DNA of 64,000 nucleotides from assembly GCA_964397625.1 (NCBI GenBank), contig CAYNJT010000001.1:69704-133703 (forward strand). The letters are read 5' to 3'. The stretch comes from Leptolinea sp964397625. Lineage in GTDB: Bacteria > Chloroflexota > Anaerolineae > Anaerolineales > Anaerolineaceae. The first letter of the stretch is position 1. Every line of letters begins with the position of its first letter. The notes beneath the pieces were generated by a model. That model worked only from the letters and a program-made list of their open reading frames with translations. It was not told the DNA's origin and made no database searches. The translations under genes and the position numbers were made by a program. This document shows, piece by piece, positions 52,193-58,648 of this stretch.

Positions 52193-53181
52193 GTGAGAAT
52201 GTAAAGGTTGAAGAACGGCAAGACCTGAAACCGCCGGACGATCAGGCCAAACCGATCTTTCAGGACGCCACCGCCCACTGGTGGGATGGCGGTGAAAAGA
52301 CCAAAATCGGTGAGTCTTTCAACCCGCGTAAGCTGGATACCCCGTTGGATCAGATGATCCGCAAACAGGGTGGAAGGCGGTCGCGCACCCGCACCGAACA
52401 GGCCCGCGGCCGGTACGTGCAGGCGCGTCCCACACCGGGCAAACCGTTTGACCTGGCGTTTGACGCCACCATCCGCGCAGCGGCGCCGCACCAGAGAAGC
52501 CGGCTGGAACAGCGCAAACGGGTGGCGTTTGCCGTCAAACCGGATGACTATATGCGCAAAGTGCGCGTCCGCCGGGCGGCCAACCTGGTACTTTTCCTGG
52601 TGGACGCCTCCTGGTCGATGGCTGTGGCAGAACGCATGGCTGCCACCAAGGGCGCCATCCTCTCACTCTTGACCGATGCTTACCAGCGACGGGACCGCGT
52701 GGGATTGATTGTCTTCCAGAAAGACCGATCCACGCTTATTCTTCCCCCCACCAACTCCGTGCAACTGGCGCAGCGGGCGCTCAGCGAGATCCCGGTGGGC
52801 GGCAAGACACCCCTTTCCGCCGGGCTTCAAATGGCGCTGGAAGTGTTGCACCGCGAATCCACCCTGCACCCTGAAGTTCAGCCGCTTTTAATTGTGCTGA
52901 CGGATGGCGCGGGAAACGTCTCCATGGGGCATTTATCCCCTCAGGAAGAATCCAATATGCTGGCCGACCTGCTTTCGGAAGAAAAGGTGCACAGCGTTGT
53001 GGTCAACATGGAACATGCCGCTTTTGACCAGGGATTGGCGAAAGTCTTGGCCGATCACTTGAAGGCCCCCTGTTACACCATCACTGACCTGAAAGCGGAA
53101 AGTCTGTACCAGACGGTGCGGAATGAAATGGCCACCGTGGCAGCCGGAGCGATGTCAATGGGCGGAATCGGTATGAAATAG
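52189..53181 (+). CDS. chlD: Chelatase D-type segment with VWA domain (-1 frame continuation)
   Basis: In the -1 frame the sequence is open from before the A9 run to 53181. The segment has a polar linker (VSENVKVEERQD...), the PRKLDTPLDQMIRKQGGRRSRT stretch in front of the VWA domain and a MIDAS motif DASWS. The first start codon available, TTG 52345, has no ribosome site and would remove conserved residues (NPRKLDTP). Read together with the I-part by -1 frameshift, the protein is about 696 residues, a full ChlD. It is followed by 22 bases and the N gap, so nothing is known of a downstream partner such as cobN. Confidence 0.85.
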   Translation, partial: VSENVKVEERQDLKPPDDQAKPIFQDATAHWWDGGEKTKIGESFNPRKLDTPLDQMIRKQGGRRSRTRTEQARGRYVQARPTPGKPFDLAFDATIRAAAPHQRSRLEQRKRVAFAVKPDDYMRKVRVRRAANLVLFLVDASWSMAVAERMAATKGAILSLLTDAYQRRDRVGLIVFQKDRSTLILPPTNSVQLAQRALSEIPVGGKTPLSAGLQMALEVLHRESTLHPEVQPLLIVLTDGAGNVSMGHLSPQEESNMLADLLSEEKVHSVVVNMEHAAFDQGLAKVLADHLKAPCYTITDLKAESLYQTVRNEMATVAAGAMSMGGIGMK

Positions 53182-53203
53182 ACCGAATAACGGGATACTA
53201 GGG

Positions 53204-53303
53204 NNNNNNNNNNNNNNNNNNNNNNNNNNNNNNNNNNNNNNNNNNNNNNNNNNNNNNNNNNNNNNNNNNNNNNNNNNNNNNNNNNNNNNNNNNNNNNNNN
53301 NNN
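53204..53303. other. 100-N scaffold gap
   Basis: Exactly 100 N. The 3' end of the CBS-domain gene (minus strand) is lost here, and the true distance between flanks is unknown. Confidence 0.99.
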
Positions 53304-53494
53304 CCGGTTTTCGCGATGGAGCGCACAAAATCGCGCTCAGACACAATGCCGACCATCTTGCCATCTTTGACGACCATCAACGCCCCGACATCTTTTTTCG
53401 CCAGGAGATTGAGGGTGTCGATCATCGTGGTTTCGGGTGTCACGGACCAGACTTCCCTGCCCTTGGTTTTGATGAGATCTTTGACTGCGACCAT
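53304..53494 (-). CDS. CBS-domain protein, 3' end lost in gap
   Basis: The first 63 residues are visible: VAVKDLIKTKGREVWSVTPE then TMIDTLNLLAKKDVGALMVV and GKMVGIVSERDFVRSIA, the first CBS motif of a stand-alone two-CBS protein. Such proteins bind adenosine nucleotides and regulate partners. AAGGAGG lies seven bases before the ATG. The rest of the gene is in the N gap. Confidence 0.85.
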
Positions 53495-53665
53495 GGTTCC
53501 CTCCTTGAAGCTAAAACAGAAATTGAGGTAGTACAGGAAACGAAATGTTCCATCCCTGTGCTGATTATTCTAGCAAAATGATGTGCTTCAGGCAACCGGG
53601 TGCAAAAGGCTGGTCATAACAGATTGATGTTTTCTTGATGAAGCATTGCCTTATTCGGGCCGGGT

Positions 53666-53861
53666 TCATTCATTCGCAATTTGGATATTGCTTTCCCGCA
53701 TGGCCTCTTTCAGGATTGCCGGGACATTCGGGCCGACGCCACGCAGCCGGGCGACATCGCTTTCGCGGAACCGGACTAGATCATTGAGCTGGCGTATTCC
53801 GGCACCTGCCAGCGCCCGTTGTGCCGGATTGGTCATAGGGAAGTTCAAAGGGTGCCGTCAT
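53666..53861 (-). pseudogene. Small helix-hairpin-helix (DUF4332-like) protein, apparent frameshift near N-terminus
   Basis: The stretch NPAQRALAGAGIRQLNDLVR then LRGVGPNVPAILKEAMRESN is a clear HhH domain like those in many small bacterial DNA-binding proteins. The 60-residue frame starts only at TTG 53848 or ATG 53836, both without a ribosome site. In another frame an ATG at 53861 gives MTAPFELP, which resembles the normal N-terminus of this family, and runs out of frame a few codons later. A one-base indel near 53838-53842 is likely, real or from assembly. Confidence 0.6.
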
Positions 53862-53882
53862 GCGGGCTTTTCAACTTTCACT

Positions 53883-54416
53883 TCAATAATGCATGGCAGT
53901 CAGGTATTCATCCAATTGATCAAACGTACCGGCGAAACCCAGCCGCACATTTGGTAAATTTTCATTGAATGCTTTTAATTCTTCCTTTGACGCATTGTGG
54001 GGGTGGCTTTTCAACACCAGACGGGTCTGCTGGTTGGATTCAGAGAAAGTGATTACATTAAACACTTCCAACGGCCAGTTAGGGATGAGCGGATTACGCA
54101 TCACCTCGCCGGAGGCGTTGCAATAAGAGGTGATGAAGGCCATTTTTTCCGGAGGCGTGACTTCAATGAAAGAAAATTGCCCCCAGGTCTCACGGCCGGC
54201 AAGCGAGAGCAGACTATAAAGGAATGATCCACCGGGGCGCAGTTCCATGTTGGAGATGGTCATCAGGTAATCACGCGGACCCCACCACTGCATCAGGCGT
54301 TCCGGTTCCGTCCAGGCCTGCCAGACCAGGTCCCGCGGGGAGCTGAAGACTCGCACAATAACCAGTTCGCCAGCGATGGGAACCGTATCTTCAATATTGT
54401 CCTTCTGAACTGTCAT
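53883..54416 (-). CDS. SRPBCC/AHSA1-family protein
   Basis: A 177-residue START-like protein: VRVFSSPRDLVWQAWTEPER (about 18-37) with LMQWWGPRDY, then GGSFLYSLLSLAGRETWGQF and a C-terminal helix with GFAGTFDQLDEYL. This is the AHSA1-like SRPBCC group, which binds hydrophobic ligands; the biochemical role is usually unknown. GGAGG is present before the ATG. A second member of the family is at 63617-64000. Confidence 0.9.
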   Translation of the reverse strand: MTVQKDNIEDTVPIAGELVIVRVFSSPRDLVWQAWTEPERLMQWWGPRDYLMTISNMELRPGGSFLYSLLSLAGRETWGQFSFIEVTPPEKMAFITSYCNASGEVMRNPLIPNWPLEVFNVITFSESNQQTRLVLKSHPHNASKEELKAFNENLPNVRLGFAGTFDQLDEYLTAMHY

Positions 54417-54517
54417 GCCGCCTCCAACATGTCATCCAAGTTGCTTCTATTATGACGGATAAATCATGAATGGCAATACATGTACAGGGTGAATAACGGA
54501 AAAGCGCGCGATCCCGG

Positions 54518-55354
54518 TCAGCAATTCAGCCAATCGATCTGTTGCGAGGTATTGAATCGCCGGCGCATCACATCAATGGATTGAGGATTGTTATCGATCA
54601 GAATGAATTTGCGGTCCAACTCAAGGCAGGCGGCGCCGGTGGTGCCGCTGCCGGCAAAGAAGTCCAAAACCGTATCGCCCGGATTTGACGAGGCGGTGAT
54701 GATGCGCCGCAAGACCCCCAGCGGTTTCTGGGTGGGGTAACCGGTTTTTTCCTTCCCGTTTGTCGGGACGATGGTATGCCACCAGGTATCGGTTGGCAGC
54801 TTGCCGCGGGCGGCTTTATCTTCACCCACCAGGCCAGGCGCCATATATGGGATGCGGTCGATGGCATCGCGGTTGAAGGTGTAGTGCTTTGGGTCTTTGA
54901 CATATAGCAGGATGTTGTCATGTTTGGCCGGCCAACGGTCTTTGGGTCGGCCTCCGTAGTCATACGCCCAGATAATCTCATTGAGAAAGCATTCCCGCCC
55001 GAAGATGGTATCCAGCAGGATTTTGCAGTAATGCACTTCGCGGTAGTCGATGTGGAAATACAGGCTGGCAGTGGGTTTGAGCAGCCGATAGGCTTCCTCC
55101 AGCCGCGGTTCAAGGAAGGCTAGGTAATCGTCAAAGATATCGGCATAACCTTTGGAGCCCAGCTTGACCGTTTCATAGCGCCGGCCGCCGAAACCGGTGC
55201 GATCGCCATCAGCGCTGCGTTCCGTACGGATCTGTGTGCGAGCCTGAGTCTTGCCTGTGTTGAACGGCGGATCGATGTAGATCAGGTCAACCGAGGCATC
55301 AGGCAGGGATTGCAGGATGGGGAGGTTATCGCCAAAGTAGATGCGGTTGGTCAC
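54518..55354 (-). CDS. Solitary DNA N6/N4 methyltransferase, beta class
   Basis: A 278-residue DNA methyltransferase. The catalytic motif IV DPPF (VDLIYIDPPFNTGK, about 25-38) comes before motif I (TVLDFFAGSGTTGAACLELD, about 234-253), the order of beta-class enzymes. A target-recognition stretch lies between them (GYPTQKPLGVLRRI). No restriction endonuclease is next to it. It begins with GTG overlapping the stop codon of the preceding membrane-protein gene. A diverged copy of its 5' end lies at 56116-56174. It may be a regulatory orphan methylase or half of a system split by the gap. Confidence 0.9.
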   Translation of the reverse strand: MTNRIYFGDNLPILQSLPDASVDLIYIDPPFNTGKTQARTQIRTERSADGDRTGFGGRRYETVKLGSKGYADIFDDYLAFLEPRLEEAYRLLKPTASLYFHIDYREVHYCKILLDTIFGRECFLNEIIWAYDYGGRPKDRWPAKHDNILLYVKDPKHYTFNRDAIDRIPYMAPGLVGEDKAARGKLPTDTWWHTIVPTNGKEKTGYPTQKPLGVLRRIITASSNPGDTVLDFFAGSGTTGAACLELDRKFILIDNNPQSIDVMRRRFNTSQQIDWLNC

Positions 55355-56043
55355 AGAGGAATTTTAACAGGATTTCTTTTCAAAAATGCCAATGTCAGGG
55401 GGAACAGCGCCAGCAGGAATAAAATCCCTCCGACAAAAGAACCCAGCCTTATCCAGGTGTTTTGTGAAACAATTCCGACAAATCCAATAATACATACGAT
55501 ACCATTCAACCCGAGCAAAATACCTGCCGTTCGCAGAAAGCCCCGGTACTTAAGCATGAGATAGCCATAAACGATGGAAGGAATTCCCAACAATGCATAA
55601 GCCAGATTATTAACCATAGCCACGGCTGAGTCTGGCCAGATTTGAATCAATTCGCGCACAAGCAATGGGATGGCAGCCTGATACTCAGGGATGGATTGCA
55701 TTTTCAGTAATTGCGGTAAAACGGTGATCTGTGATAGATAAACGATCAGGTTCAACGTTCCGTAGATTGGAACGAATGTGTTGCCAATGGCAGCCAGTTG
55801 TGGAGAATCGGATTTGAAGATTTGATAGAGCAAGGAAAACAGAATTACCACACTCAATGTGACCAGAACAACATTGATATAGGATATTGTACGTAAAAGA
55901 CTGTCCGCTTTCACAAAAGCCAGAATTTTTTCATACGTATCGAGTGTTCCAGCCTGTACCATGCTGGCTATGAAGAAAGCCAGCCAGAGAATGGTGAACA
56001 ACAGACAGAGCAAGGATATTATTCCGGTTATTTTTGTCTTCAT
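55351..56043 (-). CDS. DUF4386-like six-helix membrane protein
   Basis: A 230-residue protein with six or seven membrane helices (SLLCLLFTILWLAFFIAS; VVLVTLSVVILFSLLYQIF; GTLNLIVYLSQITVL; ALLGIPSIVYGYLML; GLNGIVCIIGFVGIV; GILFLLALFPLTLAFL), in the pattern of DUF4386 proteins of unknown function. AGGA lies six bases before the ATG. It sits between the intact methyltransferase gene and its decayed copy and overlaps the methyltransferase start. Confidence 0.72.
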   Translation of the reverse strand: MKTKITGIISLLCLLFTILWLAFFIASMVQAGTLDTYEKILAFVKADSLLRTISYINVVLVTLSVVILFSLLYQIFKSDSPQLAAIGNTFVPIYGTLNLIVYLSQITVLPQLLKMQSIPEYQAAIPLLVRELIQIWPDSAVAMVNNLAYALLGIPSIVYGYLMLKYRGFLRTAGILLGLNGIVCIIGFVGIVSQNTWIRLGSFVGGILFLLALFPLTLAFLKRNPVKIPL

Positions 56044-56072
56044 AACGAATCCTGTGGATACTGGTTAATACA

Positions 56073-56092
56073 CAATATCTATACGGATATTG
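56073..56092. promoter_or_regulatory. Inverted repeat upstream of the DUF4386-like gene
   Basis: A perfect 7-bp inverted repeat, CAATATC-TATACG-GATATTG, about 30 bases upstream of the ATG on the minus strand. It overlaps the region where a promoter would be expected and may be an operator. Confidence 0.35.
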
Positions 56093-56115
56093 GGTTTAGG
56101 TTGTTGCGTATTGGT

Positions 56116-56174
56116 CTAAATCAGGTGGATCGATGCGTCAAGCAGGGTACGCAGGAAGGGGAGGTAGTCGCCTA
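56116..56174 (-). pseudogene. Remnant of a DNA methyltransferase 5' end
   Basis: On the minus strand it encodes GDYLPFLRTLLDASIHLI and a stop, matching GDNLPILQSLPDASVDLI of the intact methyltransferase. Over 55 bases, 42 match between 56120-56174 and 55281-55335. It is cut by the N gap on its 5' side and stops before the DPPF motif. Confidence 0.7.
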
Positions 56175-56274
56175 NNNNNNNNNNNNNNNNNNNNNNNNNN
56201 NNNNNNNNNNNNNNNNNNNNNNNNNNNNNNNNNNNNNNNNNNNNNNNNNNNNNNNNNNNNNNNNNNNNNNNNNN
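56175..56274. other. 100-N scaffold gap
   Basis: Exactly 100 N. It lies next to a methyltransferase-like repeat, which may have caused the assembly break. Confidence 0.99.
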
Positions 56275-56331
56275 TGATCGGGCAATTTTTCCCCGACTTA
56301 CCTCATGCAAAAGACATGACAAATATCATGA

Positions 56332-56359
56332 TTGACTTTGGAGCCTGAATCTCTATAAT
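56332..56359 (+). promoter_or_regulatory. Promoter of the lacI-rbs operon
   Basis: TTGACT (56332-56337), a 16-base spacer and TATAAT (56354-56359). The predicted start near 56366 coincides with the first operator core, a layout that suits repression. Confidence 0.7.
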
Positions 56360-56364
56360 CTCAG

Positions 56365-56400
56365 TTAATCGATTACGCAAACGATTACGCAATCGATTAA
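56365..56400. promoter_or_regulatory. Triple LacI-family operator
   Basis: Three cores, AATCGATT (56367-56374), AAACGATT (56379-56386) and AATCGATT (56391-56398), repeat exactly every 12 bp, joined by ACGC. Each has the central CG step of LacI/PurR-type operators (compare the PurR site ACGCAAACGTTTGCGT). The array lies just after the -10 box and before lacI, so the regulator probably represses its own operon. Confidence 0.75.
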
Positions 56401-56427
56401 CCCCCGAGTAATTGTAAAAAGGTGCTT

Positions 56428-57429
56428 ATGCCCACCATAAAAGAAGTCGCCACGCTGGCGGGAGTCTCTTCTGCCACTGTCTCTCATGTTATTAACGAGA
56501 CCCGTTTTGTTTCTGAATCGGTGCGTGAACAGGTTATGCAGGCCATGCAAACCCTGAATTACCAGCCCAATGCCCTGGCCCGGTCACTACGCAGCGGGCA
56601 TACCAACACCCTGGGTTTGATCCTGCCAGACAGCGCCAACCCTTTCTTCGCCGAAATGGGACACAGTATTGAGAAGGCGGCTTTCGAAGCTGGTTACAGC
56701 GTCATTTTTTGTAATACAGAAAATGACATCGAACGTGAATCGTTCTACCTAGATGTTCTTACCAAGAAACAGGTGGATGGCATGATCTTTGTCTCCACCG
56801 GCGAGAACAAAGAATCCCTGAAGAAACTTGTCGAATTGCAAATCCCCACGGTAGTGTTGGACCGCGACCTGGCTGGAATAAAGATGGATTGTGTGCAGGC
56901 GGATAATATGCAGGGCGGCTACCTGGCTACCCGGCATTTGATCTCTTTGGGGCATAGACGCATCGGCTGCATCGTTGGGTCATCCAAAGTGACGCCGAGC
57001 TCCCAGCGGGTCACCGGTTACCAGAAAGCCTGTGAGGAATTTGGTATAGCTGTTGATACTAATTTGATCGTCCGCGGTCATTTCAACCCGGAGTCGGGTT
57101 GGGAATTGGGTCGAGAATTGCTGTCGCGCAAAGACCGTCCGGACGCTATTTTTGTCTGTAACGACATGATGGCTATAGGTGTGTTGCGTGCCGCGGCTGA
57201 ACTGCATATCCGTGTTCCTGAGGATTTGGCCATTGTAGGCTTTGATGATATCGAGCTGGCTTCTTTCACCATTCCCCCTTTAACGACCATTCAACAACCA
57301 AAAGTCGAAATGGGAAAAGCCACGTTGGACTTGATCCTTCGTAGGATCACCGACAGGCAGATTGAACCGGAACGCATTGTTTTGCCCGTGTCGCTGGTGG
57401 TCCGCCGATCCTGCGGATCACAACAATAA
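56428..57429 (+). CDS. LacI-family transcriptional repressor of the ribose operon
   Basis: A 333-residue LacI-type regulator. The N-terminal HTH and hinge read PTIKEVATLAGVSSATVSHVIN then YQPNALARSLRSG. The ligand domain is of the periplasmic-binding type (LGLILPDSANPFFAEMGHSIEK then VDGMIFVSTGEN). The ATG at 56428 follows AAAAAGG; an upstream GTG at 56422 is not needed. It heads the operon for ribose uptake, so ribose or ribose-5-phosphate is the likely inducer, by inference from context only. Confidence 0.93.
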   Translation: MPTIKEVATLAGVSSATVSHVINETRFVSESVREQVMQAMQTLNYQPNALARSLRSGHTNTLGLILPDSANPFFAEMGHSIEKAAFEAGYSVIFCNTENDIERESFYLDVLTKKQVDGMIFVSTGENKESLKKLVELQIPTVVLDRDLAGIKMDCVQADNMQGGYLATRHLISLGHRRIGCIVGSSKVTPSSQRVTGYQKACEEFGIAVDTNLIVRGHFNPESGWELGRELLSRKDRPDAIFVCNDMMAIGVLRAAAELHIRVPEDLAIVGFDDIELASFTIPPLTTIQQPKVEMGKATLDLILRRITDRQIEPERIVLPVSLVVRRSCGSQQ

Positions 57430-57445
57430 ACTATTAAAAAAAATG

Positions 57446-57454
57446 AGGAGGTGA
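57446..57454 (+). promoter_or_regulatory. Orphan perfect Shine-Dalgarno sequence before rbsB
   Basis: AGGAGGTGA, identical to the one at 37394-37402. A nine-residue mini-frame (MNEKTDDKA, 57455-57484) starts right after it but with only three bases spacing from GGAGG. The real rbsB ribosome site is at about 57591-57597. Confidence 0.5.
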
Positions 57455-57559
57455 ATGAACGAAAAAACAGATGATAAGGCGTAAAGTCTTCCACTCCCCC
57501 GCAAAAGAAGAGAAGAAAACTTTACGCCGTTCCGGTGTTTGACACGTGGTCATTCACCT
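57449..57559 (+). ncRNA. Nested two-helix RNA structure upstream of rbsB
   Basis: An outer helix pairs AGGTGAATGA (57449-57458) with TCATTCACCT (57550-57559), ten perfect pairs that would mask the orphan Shine-Dalgarno sequence. Inside it GGCGTAAAGT (57478-57487) pairs with ACTTTACGCC (57519-57528), also ten pairs, extendable by CTTC with GAAG after a bulge. There is no T run. No known riboswitch class is recognised. A perfect -35 hexamer TTGACA (57539-57544) also lies within it. Confidence 0.6.
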
Positions 57560-57599
57560 GGAAGTTATTTTATCCCATTAGTCAAAAAAAGAGGAAAAG

Positions 57600-58595
57600 A
57601 TGAAATTCATCTCGAAGATCGTTGTTATTTCCACACTCTTGACCCTATTTCTTGCCGCTTTCGCACCAATGAACCCTGCGGTGGCTGCACCGGCCCCTGC
57701 GGATTCGGCAAAGAAAATCAAGGTCGCTGTCTCCATCAATGTTTACAATAACTTCCACAAAGTTCTTTATGGGGCCATCGAGGAATATGCAGCAAAAAAC
57801 AACATAGAACTCACCATGGTGGACGCCCAGGGCAAAGCTGAAAAGCAAATCAATGATGTTGAGAACCTTCTGGCTGCCAAACCCGACGCTTTCATCCTGC
57901 TGCCTGCCGACGCGAACGCGTTGGGTGTTGCAGTGGATGAGATCAAGAAAGCCGGCATCCCGTTAGTTGAATCATCCACCTTCACCAAGAATGACAAATT
58001 CGATGTGTTCGTCGGCGCAAATGACACGATGGTTGGCAACATTCAGGGTGAATACCTGGCTGATTATCTGGAAAAGAATCCAAAAGAAAGCCTGAAATGC
58101 GGTTATCTGCGCATTTTGCTTGGCTCTCCATTGGATCTGGCCCGCTATGACGGCCTGATGGACAAGATGAAGAAATACACGGATAACGGCCGCTTCAAAA
58201 TCATTGGCGATAAAGACGGCCTGGCCACGGGTGATTATTCCTCCGCCCTGGCTGCCGCAGAAGACTGGATGCAGGCTATGCCGGAAATGAACTGCATCAT
58301 TGGTCAGAACGATGGTACGGCTGTGGCTGCCCTCCAGGCAGTGATCGGCGCCAAGAAAGAAGGCAAGGTTGTAGTGGTTGGTTGTGACGGTGAAGATCCT
58401 GCCATTGCCGCCATCAAAGCCGGCACGATGTCAGCAACCGGTTTAATGCAACCGGCAGTCTGGGGCAAGACAGCTATTGAGACAGTCGTTGGCCTGCTGA
58501 ACAACAAGAAATACGATCACCTGATCCTGATCCCGCCGAAAATCATTACCAAAGAAAACGCGGATCATGTAAGCAACTTTACATACACAGAGTAA
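57600..58595 (+). CDS. rbsB: Ribose ABC transporter substrate-binding protein
   Basis: A 331-residue periplasmic-binding-protein type 1 family member. A signal peptide (about 1-30) ends AVAAPAPA with no lipobox Cys. The core has KIKVAVSINVYNNFHKVLYG, LLAAKPDAFILLPADANALG, a GDYSSALAAAEDWM stretch and CIIGQNDGTAVAALQAV, typical of RbsB. GAGGAAAAG precedes the ATG. Its mRNA is bracketed by the nested leader helices and a strong hairpin after the stop codon. Sugar specificity is inferred from rbsD and rbsK. Confidence 0.92.
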   Translation: MKFISKIVVISTLLTLFLAAFAPMNPAVAAPAPADSAKKIKVAVSINVYNNFHKVLYGAIEEYAAKNNIELTMVDAQGKAEKQINDVENLLAAKPDAFILLPADANALGVAVDEIKKAGIPLVESSTFTKNDKFDVFVGANDTMVGNIQGEYLADYLEKNPKESLKCGYLRILLGSPLDLARYDGLMDKMKKYTDNGRFKIIGDKDGLATGDYSSALAAAEDWMQAMPEMNCIIGQNDGTAVAALQAVIGAKKEGKVVVVGCDGEDPAIAAIKAGTMSATGLMQPAVWGKTAIETVVGLLNNKKYDHLILIPPKIITKENADHVSNFTYTE

Positions 58596-58606
58596 AGATA
58601 AAAAAG

Positions 58607-58631
58607 GGGGGCTGCTGGATAAGCAGCCCCC
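58607..58631 (+). ncRNA. Strong hairpin between rbsB and rbsA
   Basis: GGGGGCTGCT (58607-58616) pairs with AGCAGCCCCC (58622-58631), ten pairs with a five-base loop and no T run. Such hairpins after binding-protein genes usually protect their mRNA from 3' decay. Confidence 0.85.
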
Positions 58632-58648
58632 AACAGGAGCAACAGGCG

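Noticed and set aside
54518..55354. Restriction-modification or defence island around the methyltransferase
   Set aside because: No nuclease or other defence gene is visible nearby; the 100-N gap could hide one, but nothing in the sequence shows it.
57539..57573. Separate promoter for rbsB with perfect TTGACA
   Set aside because: No acceptable -10 hexamer at 16-18 bases; the nearest AT-rich hexamers are 20 bases or more away. Kept only as a remark in the RNA feature.
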